DNA from: Combretum micranthum
Taxonomy: Eukaryota; Streptophyta; Magnoliopsida; Myrtales; Combretaceae
NCBI GenBank assembly: GCA_024138025.1
Contig: JAMXBD010000362.1
Coordinates: 434,001-498,000, forward strand
DNA: 64,000 nucleotides
Direction of reading: 5' to 3'
Part shown: in pieces, positions 33,248 through 46,182 of the stretch
Layout: every line of letters begins with the position of its first letter
How positions within the stretch are numbered: the stretch's first letter is position 1
Translations under genes and position numbers: made by a program
The notes under the pieces: model-generated
The model's input: the letters and a program-made list of their open reading frames with translations, nothing else
Databases searched by the model: none
What the model was told of the DNA's origin: nothing

Positions 33248-34099
33248 GAATAAGTGGTCATGTAGAATTTCTCGATCATCATAGTAATAATTGGAATTAT
33301 TTGAAGCCACAGCTTCACAAATTAAGTGTATTTGGGTAATGCACCTAATTTGTTCCACACAATGAGGATAATAATCCATGGAGATTTTCTCTAAATGCTT
33401 ACCCAGTCTTTAAGAAGTTCTTTACAAGTTGCAACAAAATTTTTAGTTCAAATTCAATGAAGATCTTTTTATAAAATTTATACTTCAATATATTTTGTCA
33501 AAGTTAACAGATGAAGATGAAGATATACTCTATCCAGATCTTTAGTGTCAGTTTAAGCTTATCCAGATTTTAAGGTTTCTTTTAAAATTCAAATTCAAGT
33601 TTAGCCAACCAAGGCTGATGAAGAATCAAATGAAGATAAATATCAAAGACATATTCTTTACAACTACATGAAGTCAGTAATTGAAACAATATATGATTAA
33701 GTGGTTAAACTTTTAAATCCTCCAATAAGACTTCCAAATTTCACAAATATAGGGATATCAATCTTATTCAATTAACCAAGGAAACGTTGAAGATTTTATG
33801 GGATATTATGAACATTTAAAGGTATCATCAAAGAAGTGCATGTATTCTAGAATTCAAGATTCGAAAAAGAAGAACAATTGCAACAAGGGAAGTTTTCAAT
33901 CATACTTTGCAAAATGCCTTATGAACATTCAAATAGACACTTTGATAGGCATTGCGAGCTTTGTTTTTACTTATATCTTTAGATTTTGAGCTTAGTTTAG
34001 AGAACTTATATTTTCTTATTTTTTGCAACTATCTATTTACTACTTGAGTGAGGAATAGTATACAAGATAGGTTACAAAAGTCTTGTATTATGTGTATAG
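33248..34099. other. intergenic, unclassified
   Basis: Diverged AT-rich sequence between LTRs. A 63-codon open frame at 33798-33989 is Lys/Ser-rich with a hydrophobic end, but I recognise no domain. Nothing supports a gene. Confidence 0.4.
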
Positions 34100-36224
34100 T
34101 GTAACACCCTAATCCAAGGCATTGCAACCCGCTACGTGTCCCTCTCTTAAAAGAGAAACCAATGGCTCTAAATCTAAATTCCACAAAATATAAACATATA
34201 AAAATCTCCATGAACTCATAATTAAGGGTACTCCAGAAGGTATGAGACCTGTAAAACCTGAAAATTTTATGACTTTCAAATATCTCTTGTAATATAAACT
34301 GAACCCGAGTTGGCAAAACCAAAGCCAACAATAATCCAGAAAAGATCTAACTTCCAACTAAAAACATATAATCATGTTTAATAAACTATTACATAAAAAC
34401 CAACACTTCAAATCCTCAAAAAGATAAATAACCAAAATGTTGTTTCAAAAATCTTCAAAAACTCAAGAAATCCTTTTCATAGGTCCTGTATAACATCATA
34501 TTCCTCTGTAGTGTAGTCAGGTCTACTATCGCCATCCACATGATCAAAATACAAGTTATAATCAGACAAGTCATAAACATTATCTCCATCACATGTACCT
34601 GGAAAAGAAAGGAATGAGCGAAAACGCCCAGTACGTGAATCCACAAACAAAATGCAAATGCACAAACAACATGTATATGTATACGTACAAATAACTAAAT
34701 GCAAACAACATGATTATTATCTTCATTAAGCCTGTAAAACAACACGGTTCAGAATCATAGATCTCTGATCCCAAACTTAGAGTTATTCAGATTCCTGAAA
34801 AACAACTAAATATAAAAAATAAATAATTATATATATATTGGTGAATGGGTACTCCCCAAATAGCCGCGACTATGCTGCTAATAAACCTATATCTATCGGA
34901 ATCACCTCCAAGTGCAACTCCACTAGGGACAACAACACACAAGGATCATCAAGGTGCCTCACCAATATCATCGTCTGCCAGATCTATACTGTTCAAAGCC
35001 AAAGATACCCAGAAAAAACAAATTAAGCCAAATAGAATTAAGTTCATTTATATATCTGTTCCTACGGGCAACGATCAGAAAACTAAACCTACAAGCAAAT
35101 ACAACAAACAAGGAAAGATCATACCTTTTCCAATTCTAGGAACAATCTCTCCAAATCCACAAATTCTTAAAAACAATAAGAAATCTCCAAATCTCCTGAA
35201 TATAACGTATAACAAGAACAAGATATAAATCATCATATCAAAACCCTTATCCAATTCTCTAAAATCATCCAAAACCTTAACCCCTCAAGAAATCACAATT
35301 GCAGGATCTCTTCGATCAATTTTCCTGAAAATCCAAATCTCCACAAAACCCTAATTGCGTAAATCTAGAAAGAACAGTAAATCACTAAATGAAATCATTC
35401 TTCGTTAAACTTACGGATTAAAGGAATAAAACTTACCTTAGATTTCTTCAGAATCTAAACTCAGGTTTCTCCAACCAAAATTAGATAACAACTCCAAAAA
35501 TCACAACTTCTCCAATACCCTAGATTAGAAAATCCATAAGTACAGGCACGATTCATCTAATATATATCTTTATATATCAAATTTGTAATATGAGAATGAT
35601 AATACTTACTCGATTCAATCTAAAATCTTCAATTGATTCTCCAAAAGATCAAATCTTGATGAAACTAGATTTTCTCCAAAGAACTACTTCAAAATCCAAG
35701 CATAAACCTTAAGGAATCAAATTGATATATGAAAATCTTGATAAAGGAAGGAGGAATTACTTACTCTTGATCTAAGTCCGATCTCCACATGATTCTCTCT
35801 TCCAAGAACACTCAAGAACTCTAAAAACGCTCTCTAGACGGCAAAGGGAAAAAGGACATATGAGAAACAGAAACCTTAAAGTTCTATTTATATAAAGGAT
35901 TTCGGGCAGGAAAAGTTGGCACTTACGTTGGCGGCTTTTAATCCAATGCCGGCAGCCTACATACTTACGCTGGCAGCTTATGTGCCGGCTTTCACCATTT
36001 CCACAGAAGGTCCAAGAGCTTTTCACTGGCGACTTTCACATATAGGCCGGCGGCCTTCATTTCAAAGCTAGTGGCCTAAATGTTAGCTTAAGTCCTTTCA
36101 TCCATTTTTTCACGTAGGACTTTCCCAAGCTCATAACTATCTGTTCAAGGACAAAAATACCCTTTAGAATAACTTGAAATTACCTTTTTGCCCTTCCTTA
36201 TGATTTATTTACTTGTATATTACA
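34100..36224 (-). repeat. solo LTR (about 2125 bp), relative of 30706-32929
   Basis: Begins tgtaacaccctaatccaagg and ends gtatattaca, with the same internal landmarks in the same order as 30706-32929: gggtactccccaaa, gaatgagcg, cgcccagtac and ggtctactatcgccatcc. Minus-strand tttatataaatag near 35885-35900 is the likely TATA. Flanks tatag and catgg differ by two transitions, so the target duplication is only plausible. Confidence 0.78.
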
Positions 36225-36603
36225 CATGGCCAAGTGGAAGGCTAGAAAGACAGAGTAAGAATTATTGGTATTTATAACTTTTCTTTCCTTATTGGATTAG
36301 TGGAACTGCCGATGTGAATGATCGGATCCCTAGCAGTGGAGTTGGAAGAGAGGACTGACTCATAAAAAGGAACCTCTATAAATCGTCATCTCCTTTATTT
36401 TATTGCTTTTTAATTTTTGTCATTTTATTTGTAGCATATTACTTACATTCATATTAACAAACAACTTAAGTATCAAGTTTTATAAGTTTTCCTTTAATTC
36501 AAAAAGCTTGATAAACAAAGTTTCTTAAAAAGTTGTGCTATTTTGAATTTTCTTCAAGAAAAAAGTTTTAACGAACAATTTAACACCCACACACACACAC
36601 CCC
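36225..36603. other. intergenic strip between two LTRs
   Basis: AT-rich. It contains ctataaatcgtcatctcctt near 36378 and ends in a CA run (about 36588-36603) that is the insertion site of the next LTR. No gene seen. Confidence 0.5.
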
Positions 36604-38540
36604 TGTAAACCTCGGAAATTTTCCACATTAGTACACTACTCTAAAGTAGAATGTATGAACTCATTAGCAAACTTAGATTCCAATAAAAACCTAAGAATAG
36701 ATCAATGCATTGAATTTGGCTAGATAAGGATCTAGAAATCGAATAAAAAACTTCTTTGACCCTAATTGATACCAAAAACGAGATTTCGTATCTTGAACGG
36801 ATAATTCAAGATATGATTAAAGGAAATCTAAATTTTCAAACCCGAAACTTGTTATACAAATAGATTAAATAGAAAAATATAAATATAGAGATTAAATGAC
36901 TATTTTTAAACTCAATAATGATTTGAGATTAGAACAATGAGTAATAATGAGCCTATGCATGGATTTAAACCCTAAATTCAAGATTTTTAGATAGTATTAA
37001 ACACTACTAATAAGATTCATAATAGGTACCAAAAACTAAAGATATATAGATAATTTAGCTTCTATATCAAATGCGATATTAAGTAGTTAATCAACTACGC
37101 TTATAGAAAGGAAACGATAACCTAAAGATAAACCATTAGAATTATAAATACACAATAAAAGCTAAACTGATGTATAACTTAAGATCTAAACTTCAAATAA
37201 ATAATTGAATCACACCATTGTTCTAATTAGGATTTTCTTAAGTTATTGGAGCCTATAACAAAAATTGACCTAATGAGCTTAGGAAACCCTAATTGCGGGA
37301 AATAAAATTCTAAAAATAATTAATCATGTAAGTTTAAAACTTAAAGTTGTATTGTTTGATAATCCAAGTATTTTGCAGAATCGTATAAAAATATTTTTGT
37401 ATAAAAGCTTTCAAAAATTTGCTAATTTGTACTCGTATAACTTATTAAGCTATCTTAAAACTAAGTTAATTAACTAACTAATATTAATATATATAATAGT
37501 TGTTGTGTTTGCCGGCTGCAAGTTGCTTCATCGGATGGCTTGGATTACATTGAGAAAGGAGAACCGAAATTGCTTCAATAATACACATAAGGTCAACAAA
37601 ATCAACTCTTAAAGCCAATCAAAGTTTGCCAAATCAACTCCTCATTAATGACAATAAAACAACAAACTAAAACAGTGTAAATTTTGGAGAAAACGGATGC
37701 AAAATGTGAAGGAAAACCGTCTCCTTTTCTCTTCTATATATACATATATTTATAGCTCTTAATGAAGAAACAAACAAACACTAAACACTCTCAAAATCTT
37801 ACAAAACAAACCTACTCGTAATCAATAGCCAAAAAGACCTACAAACATAAATCAACTCGTCCAAAACAATCCAATTCGAATCAAGGAAAAATACAATACG
37901 AAAAACACTTGAAACAAGCTCGAGGTGAGTTAATGTAATTCGAATGGTTTTCTTTTAAAACTAAGGCTTGGAACTGATTTTTGATAATCATAGAAACATA
38001 ATCAACATGAAAACAAGCTTCGAATTCCATCGGATTGGCTCAGCCAAGGTAAAATTCGAAACTCTAGTTACACTTTACTAGAATCAAAATTTAAGAATAT
38101 ATGCTTGTAGAAGTTGTATGTATATATACAAGATATAGAAACACTTAGGAATGGTTTAGGAATGCTTTTGACATAGAAAATTCAAGAAATATGAACTGTT
38201 TCATCGGGAAAGATGATGAACAATACTAACACTATCCATAAGCCGGCAGTGTGAATGTCCAAAGCCAGCGGCTTATAAGGATAGGCCGATGGTGTAGAGA
38301 TGGCTTACACTAGAACAAAAGCTACGTAAAACTTATTTTCACATTACATAAACGAACGCTGGCTATATGGGATTTTACGCCAGCAGCATATAGTCCCGCG
38401 TACCTGGGAACGCTGGCAGCCTACAAGCCAGTGCACCCGATATGAAATTTTATTTAAAACAAAAGAACACCGGCACCTGGGTTTCAACGTCGACGTACAC
38501 CGGCGTTTCTTCTACAGGAAGTTTGTATTACATGAACAGA

Positions 38541-38571
<31 letters not shown>

Positions 38572-40221
38572 ATAAATACTACTAAACATATATTATATAT
38601 ATATGATAACATAGAATTTATTAAGTAGATAACTAAATACAAACATATAGAATAAATTTAAGTAATATTTGATAAGTCTTAAAACCCTAAAATTAGAGAA
38701 AAATATTAAGTGTTAATAACAACTATAAATAATTAAATATTTGTTCTAGGTAGATAAAATAGATAAGAATGGAAATTGAAATAAGCTAGATTTACGAATA
38801 ATGTGACTTCTAAAAATAACAAAATAGTTATACAAAGCAAATTAGGAAAAACACGACGATACTAAGTAATAATAAACAAATATGATTTACTACATTGAGT
38901 CAGGTATAGAATAACATAAAATTAGTATTAATCATTACAAAACTTGATAAATATCAGTTTAGGACACTAGACACGTATAGGAATTTAGCTATATAATCTA
39001 TATTATATTAATGAATACTTTATTCATCTCAATAGGTGACTTTGTTACCCTAGAAGATCTTCCGGCAAATTATTACGATTAAGTCACCATGAGCAGGTGA
39101 GTAATTCAATCATTTTATACTATTTGTGGTTGTAAATAGCTGAACATGTAATATAAAGACAATCAAATGAATGTTTTGTTGGAAATATGTCGTGATCTGA
39201 TTGTATGATTTGTTAATTTACCATTACAAAAGTGATAATATAATGATTTGATGTTGTGAAGTAATATGATGATTATTGTGTGCAATGTATGATCACCATG
39301 AAATTGAATAAGAACTATTGACTTATTAAAATAATCTGGTCATGCATTGCACGTGCTGCATTATTGCATATATAAAAGGATGACAGCCTACTACGTATTA
39401 ATATTTCGGTTCTCTGTTAATGTTTGGTTTTTCTAAAATGTTAGTTCTTCCAAGGTTTTCTTTGTTCTGTTGGTTCTACAGGAACTAAGTGGTAATAAAG
39501 AACACCGCCCGTAGTATCACTTTGAAATGATTAATACTTAGAGAGTTTCTAAGGATGGATACAGGAAATGGTAAGTTAAAACTATTATATTTAAAGTGAT
39601 AATCTTAAAACGAGAAATCGTTGATTTTCCTATAAACTTAGTCTCTCCTGGGCAGTGGGTCATAAAGTAAATGTTCTTCAACCCTGAAAAGAGGGCGTAA
39701 ATGTTTTTCCTGTTTGGATTCTAGATCATTCAAGCTTGTATCTAAGTATATAATTGAGTGATTGCATTACATATGATTTGTTAATAACTTGTTTCATTGT
39801 GTACTATGTCTGGTTATTCATTGAGCCGTGGTGTCGCTCATACTCCAACAGTCTTTTCAGGTTTATACTTCGACCTTGGTTTGTTACTTCTAGGAATATG
39901 GCTCCGGTAAGAACTTAAGAGCTGGAAGTCTATGGTTCTACTTGGGATTAATGGTTATGTTTCCTAGAATAGATTAGCTAGTGCTATTTTATCAGTTATA
40001 AACTACAAGAAAACTACATGGTTTGTAATAGTTCGGTGATACCTTATGATTAAGATAGCAGTACTTTACTAATTTATTTCTTACATGTATTTATCATTTC
40101 TTATCAAAGCAACTAAAAGATCCTGGTATTTTGGAAAACATATCACTCTTTGAAGGTAATCTAGAGACAGTATTCAAATGTGACTTGTCTACTTCTATTA
40201 GGGTACCATCAGGGCGTGACA
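36604..40221 (+). repeat. LTR of the 3.5-kb class (about 3618 bp), diverged subfamily
   Basis: Starts tgtaaacctcggaaattttc and ends agggcgtgaca, paralleling the ends of the LTRs at 42282 and 56387. Midway come a TATA-like ttctatatatacatatattt (37735), a leader, a gaggtgagtt donor-like site (37924), an atag|gtgac acceptor-like site at 39035 and a further donor after ATG at 39089. It sits in a CA/C-rich site; flanks acccc and ccccc differ by one base. It holds an AT microsatellite at about 38541-38566. Confidence 0.72.
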
Positions 40222-42043
40222 CCCCCACCCCCCACCCCCCTTTGTTTTTTGTCATTTCAAGACCTGCAAATTTGCAACGAGGGTTTTTACTATAGAATTT
40301 TACAATAGATATTCCGTCTTTGAAAGTCTTTTGTGATAAAATTTCTACTTTTAGAGATAAAAACTTTTGTCTCTCAAGCCTAGTTTTCTTGTAGTACTTC
40401 TAGTGTCTCAAATGCACAAATGACAATTAAGAGAGCTTGAATAATCCTTACGCGTTAACCTTACAGTTCTTGAGTAATTAAAGCAATAACACACTTGTGA
40501 TGCCTTGTTTGATTTTTATGAATAGAGCCTCCTCCATGGAATGTTGTTTGTCTTTTCTCTCCTAAAGTTATGAAATAAGAAGGAATAACTGAATATTTAT
40601 AGGGATTTGGCATGACTGACAATGGTCAAATTATCTCTGCAATTAATGGAGAAAATGGAGTATGATCAATTCATGGTTATATTGAATGAGCTCCTCATGG
40701 GTTAACACCAATGGTCACCTCTTATGTGTATGAGTTTACTTGAAAGAGATTGGATGTAGTGGGCCGGTCTAACGAATCTTGTTCTAATCCCACCAAGTTA
40801 AATCTCTCCAAATCATCCCAATAAAAAAACTGAACTTACTAGGCCTTGCCACTCAGTTTGTGAGTTAAGTCTAAATAAATAATATATGTAATTTTTAAGC
40901 CCATTTACAATATAAAATGCAAAAATGGCTAAATAATTTTTTTATCTGATTTTGATTGCAAAAATACTGAGAAAAACTTACTTTGTGAGATGGAGATGGG
41001 ATTTGCTGAGGATGCGTTTGCGAGTCTAGACAGATTTCTATGTGTCACTCATTTGGCATCCATCTATGTATCATTATACTATTACTAGTCTTTCAAGTGG
41101 CCATAACGAAGTGAATAACCCAGCTAGCGATATGGGATTTCTTTTCAACAATTTTTTTTCCCTTCTTTTCCATATAATGTCTAAACCTTTTTTGTCTCTT
41201 AAAAATTCTCCTCTACCCCCATAACACGACATTCAAGTCGTAGAAGCCCCAAAACATTAAATGCAAAAAATGCTTCAAATCAATTGAACCCCAACCCTAA
41301 ATTTAAAATAAAAGATCCATCTTCATCTTCTTCAAAAAATTAATAGAGACAACAAGAATACGAGGAAAAGGAAAAAAAATAAATAAATAACATTTTGAAA
41401 AAAAATTATGAAAATGCAATTTGGGTAAAAATAATCCAAAAACTAAACAATTTAAACATGTCTTTTCAAAAGATAAATTTAGGTTATATTAAACTCATTC
41501 ATTGAAGAGACAAGTTCATTAAAGTTATTTTGAACTCCTCACTTAAAGAGATAAGTTAACATATGAACTCGTCTCTTCAAGAATCGAGTTTATGATAGTT
41601 ACAATAAACTCGTCTATTGAAGAGACAAATTTATAATAACTTAAAATTGTTTCTTTGAACAAGGAGTTCTACTTGCTAATTTTTAAGCTTATTATTGTCC
41701 TAATTGTAATTTTTTTTGTAACTTTTTATTAAATTATTATTATTTTTTTCTCTATCCGTTGGAATATGCTAAGCCAAGTCGATTGCTATAATTTTACCCA
41801 GCAGAAACAAACGAAAAATCCAACGAGCAATGTCAATGCTCGGACAGCTTAAATATTCCTAGTTTGAGTTCATTTACTTCATAGCATGATGGCATTGAGA
41901 AATGGAAATAACAAAACACGTTTCTTTTTAGATGGAAAAGGCCATGATAGCACTGACAAATGATTACCGTGGCAAGACTAGCAATCTTTCTTTCACATAG
42001 ACTTTTGGAGCGTTGGAACCTCCAGAAAAATACATAGATAATA
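40222..42043. other. intergenic DNA with C-rich run and a tandem repeat
   Basis: Opens with a C-rich run (40222-40240). No gene is supported; the 60-codon open frame at 41042 has no domain. A degenerate 4-unit repeat lies at 41491-41648. Confidence 0.5.
41491..41648. repeat. degenerate tandem repeat, about 33-42 bp x 4
   Basis: Units begin [a/g]aactc (41491, 41532, 41565 and 41606) and each contains a form of ttgaagagacaagtt. Unit length varies from 33 to about 42 bases. Confidence 0.6.
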
Positions 42044-42991
42044 GGGTAAATGCCTTATTTAGTACCTAAACTTTGATCAAAATATCAATTAGGTACTTAA
42101 ACTTTTAATTTATTCAATTTCATACCCTAGATGAACTTTTTGTGTCATAAATACTATCTCACCCTTTTATTGTCTCTTGAAAAAAAATGACACGTGTCAG
42201 ACAATGATTGGGTAAAATAGTGTTTAGGGCATGAAAAGTTTATTGGGAGTATGAAATTGAACAAATTAAAAGTTCAGGTACTGTAAACCCCCAAATTTTT
42301 GGAATCGATTTAGCCTAAAACCCTAAATCGGAAGTCAACCAGAATTCTAAGAGTCAACAAAACCCTAGTTAGACGTGATAGCTTAAGTCCGGCAATCCTG
42401 AATAAGTAACTCGGTAAGAGTAAGTAGAAGTTCAGAATATAGAATAGTGCGTAATTACCCAAGGAAGCCTAAAAAGATCAGATTAGTAAAACCGCAACTC
42501 GTTTCGAACCCGATCGGACACAGTTCTTGAAAAACATGTCCTGAAAGCTTGGAATAGTAAAAATATTTTGAATATACTGTTAGACTCGTAAAAATACAAG
42601 GTTTTCAAAAATATCAGTTTTATAATTTTTTGGTAAGTAAAAATAACAGATATCGCAATTATACGTGTATTTTTTTACTACCGGTACTTTGTTAGTCATA
42701 TCTACTTTACATTACACTATTCATTACTATTCTACACTATTCTTTTATCTCTACTTTTTCTTACACCTACTCTTACACACACAATGACCTATAACCTTTA
42801 CTTTTTACCTTTCTCATAACTTTATTTCACATCTACCTTACTTATTATTATATTTGATCAACAAAAATACAAATATTAAATCACTCTCTCTCTCTTCTCT
42901 ATGATGGCCGGTGCCCCCGTCCCTTTATCTCCCTCAATTTTGTTTTATTTTTCTTTTATTTATATCACTCAAAAATCACTCCACATTTTCC

Positions 42992-42999
42992 TATAAATA
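42992..42999 (+). promoter_or_regulatory. TATA box of the solo LTR
   Basis: ctataaatac followed by ccccctcctctttcacttct, a textbook plant TATA and pyrimidine-rich start region. The same arrangement occurs at 57095-57102 in the second copy. Confidence 0.75.
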
Positions 43000-44958
43000 C
43001 CCCCCTCCTCTTTCACTTCTTTCACACATTTACTACCCACAAATTCTGTATAAAAACTCTCTCAAATCCTCCTCTCAAAACTCTCTCCAAATATCCTCCC
43101 AAAACTCTCTCAAAATAATTCCAAAACAACTTCTACCTACAACAATACCCATAACCACATAACACTACCAAAGTCATCTTTAGGTAAACTTTTCCTATTT
43201 TTTTCTTCTTCTCATGTCATATAACTTTACATGACCATAGTATGAGCTTGCAAGACTAAATGTTATGAAAGCTACATTATGTTCATGTATTGTTCTTGTT
43301 CATGAAAATCTATTTATGTTTATGTTATTATTTTATTCATATTATTGTTATTATATCTAAGTATTAATATATATATACATATTCTTTAGAGCATATAAGC
43401 TCACTTACAATTTATTTATTTTATGAAATTTATTTATTTATTCCATTGCAATTTATTTATTCAGTCCTTGTTATTTTAAGACTAGTCTCTAGTCCTAGAT
43501 TTGTCCTCATCAAGTCAAAACAAATTTTTCTTTTTTTCATTTTATTCTTATTTTGGGACTAGTATACTTCTTAGTCCCGGGAGCCTTGAAAAAGCTAAGA
43601 CTCCCAATACTTGACTTTATTATTTATGTTATTTTTGTTTGCTATCATTTCTCATAAATCATGTTCATTTAGATTGTTGTCCAAAATTTCAAGTTCAAAA
43701 AATAATTAACAAAAGGAGATTTTACCACTTAGAGATAAGTTTATGTGAAGTATAAAATCTATGATTTAATAAAAAATAAAGTCATTCTTTTCAAGTTACA
43801 AAAGAACCCACTATAATTTTAGAAACTACTTTTGTTATGAAAAGCTTTTTAAATCAATTATTATCCCACTTTGTTTTTCAAAGGAAAATGATTTTTGATA
43901 CAAAATGATTTCTACAAAAACATAACATAGCAAAAACCTTAGGAAGCAAGAAGTGAGGATTTTCAAGTTTAGATCTTTTCAAATAAATAGTCAAAGAAGG
44001 ATTGTGTAGAACATATATAGGACCAACACAAGAATTTAGAAAAGAAGAAAAATTTGTATTAGTCATCTAGAAAAATAATAAGTAAAAAATAAAGTAATTC
44101 TTTGAAAACCAAAAGAATCAAAGTATTCATTTCAAAACCAATCACAAAATGAATTTCTTGTAAACTATAGTTTTCTAAACTTCTAATTAATATTTTTTTT
44201 CTCAAGAAATATGATTGGACAACAAACACTTGAGCATGAATAAATATGAGCTATGTGGCTATAAAAAGAGGATTTTTCAACTATTTAGATAACTAGGTAT
44301 TTATCAAATAAATTTTTGGATGATCGGACCAAAGTTGTTTTTGAGTTGGAAAATTCGTGGTGAATTTTATCGCCACTTTTTCGGGGCCTAAATGGTTTAG
44401 TTTGATAAAAATAGTTATAGAAATGAATAGATCTTTTTGAGTAGATAGAAATTGGTATATTATATGTGTGATTCCGAGTTAAAATGACCAAATTATGGCC
44501 ATTTTAAATTGAAACTTTCCTTTATACGGACTTTAACGTTCTTTTGACATTGTCTTGTCAAAATTCAAGAAAACCATCAAGAAATACTCATTATGGGTAT
44601 TTTTTGGCTAGGTGACTCCGAGGAAGGATACCTATATCTCGAAGATTATTTCGATTGAGTGGAGTGTGTGAACGACTCATCCGTATAGAAGAATAGTCGA
44701 CATGGCATCGTGAGTTTATTTCCTTAGAATACTATACTTGTTGTGCTTGTAATTTAGTTGCATTAGAGTTAGGAAAAGACAAATGGATATGTGTGTAAAA
44801 TAATTCTTTGAAAGAATCCTAAGAATAGCGAGGCCGGAATTGATTTAAATGTTGGTTTTAGTATAATACTTGCTTTGTATGAGATTCTTTGATGGCCTTA
44901 AATTTGATAATAATAATGTTATGATATCATAAATAAATGGATTCATGCATACCAAGAA

Positions 44959-45162
44959 GTGAGTCACATTGCATTTAGGTTATCATCCTTGGGCGAGAAG
45001 GATAGTAAGCTCATGTCGAAAGCAACACTTGGCGGAGTGTCCGAAAGCGATTGCTTAGCGGCGTTAAGGAAATGCTTGGCGAAAGATCCGAAAGCAAGGC
45101 TCAATTCAAGTAGACTTTATATGCTTCGTGATATTGGTCGAAAGCATAAATCTTTTTACTAA
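44959..45162 (+). other. small conserved ORF inside the solo LTR (67 codons)
   Basis: Encodes a peptide starting MSHIAFRLSSLGEKDSKLMS and ending RKHKSFY, with a counterpart of 66 codons at 59063-59263 in the other copy. The two remain open and differ at about ten residues. No known domain. It may simply be a chance frame in a well-conserved LTR. There is no evidence of translation. Confidence 0.35.
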
Positions 45163-45818
45163 AACTACTTGTTTGAGGTTATGTATCACCAAACCCCGAA
45201 TGGAGGGTGCAAATCCATTCAACATATAGTTCCCGGAAAACTATATGCCTTATTTTCCCACGTGTATGATGCATCCCATGTGTTTGATTAAACAACTTGT
45301 TTGAAATTTTGTTACAAGAAGTTATTTATGGAAATAGTTCTTACTAAGCCTGTTACCTTATACCCCTATAGATATCTTTTGCAATTCCCTTATCTGTGGT
45401 TGAGGCCACGAGGATCCTGTAGTCGGGTATTTTCTTTTGAGTAAGAAATTCTTAGAGGAAGTTTAGAGTTAGATAAGATGTATAAATATTCTTGTAATAG
45501 ATTAGGGAATAAGGGAAATGTCCCAAAGTTTGTAAGATCATTGTTATAAGTAAATGAATATTATGAATCCTCTTTTCTTAATATGTTATTATATCTTTTT
45601 AAGCTTCATAACTCCATGTATTGTCCTCTAAATTTGTAAGAGTACGCCTTACACTTAATATCAAAGCTTTTGGGAGTGGCTAAGGTTGTCATACTTAAGC
45701 TTTAATATTGAGTGTGGCGGACTGTTACGTTTAGAGTACCTCTTGGGTCGTGACAGGTACCTAATTGATCTTTTGGTCAAAGTTCAGATATCAAATGGGG
45801 CATTAATCCTAGATAATA

Positions 45819-46182
45819 TAATACGTAGAAAAGGGATGCTGAATAGTTCAAATGTGTTAAACCAGACAACTGTAGCCTTCAAAGTCCACGGCTTCAAAGA
45901 GCTTTGCGTCTTATCTCAAGTTTTAAGTTTCTCAATCAGATTGAATATTTCATTTGATGGGTTTCAATCAAAGTTATAAGTCATAATAATCAGAAATGTT
46001 GAGTGAAATGTATAACATAATAAAATTTTCTGATGAGATGGTTTCCAAAATCTAATAATTATTAGTGACCTCTTTATTAAGTCGATGTTATTTCTAATTC
46101 TACATGGAAAATTGACATGAACACAATATTTAATAGAAAATTTATGCTTGTTTATAGAGAAAGTATGAAACTAAAATAGATT
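45819..46182. other. intergenic, nothing recognised
   Basis: AT-rich sequence between the MITE and the kinase pseudogene. I see no gene, repeat or regulatory motif. Confidence 0.5.

Larger units (their letters stand above)
42282..45755 (+). repeat. solo LTR (3474 bp) of the 3.5-kb family
   Basis: tgtaaaccccc ... gggtcgtgaca with exact 5-bp duplications ggtac at 42277-42281 and 45756-45760. Sense is plus: TATAAATA at 42992-42999 is followed by a pyrimidine-rich start region and a long leader lacking ATG. The leader runs to a ctttag|gtaaac donor-like site near 43185, then an acceptor-like ggctag|gtgac at 44611. No gag or pol is present. It is probably a Ty3/gypsy LTR from its size and ends, but without internal sequence the superfamily is inferred. 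The ORF at 44959-45162 is shared with the copy at 59063-59263. Confidence 0.92.
42044..45809. mobile_element. Mutator-type MITE (287 bp net), family 2, split by a solo LTR
   Basis: Ends gggtaaatgcc and ggcattaatcc are inverted, and the pairing extends over roughly 50 bases (agtacctaaactttgatcaa against its inverse). Exact 9-base direct repeats tagataata lie at 42035-42043 and 45810-45818, as for MULE insertions. The 3474-bp solo LTR (42282-45755) plus one copy of its target duplication separates the two halves. Confidence 0.85.

Noticed and set aside
34029..34331. 100-codon minus-strand ORF reaching the solo-LTR edge
   Set aside because: It crosses the LTR boundary at 34100, so it is not an evolved coding unit.
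42911..43162. 83-codon plus-strand ORF
   Set aside because: It is the pyrimidine-rich leader just after the LTR TATA box; composition is low complexity and the second copy does not keep the frame.
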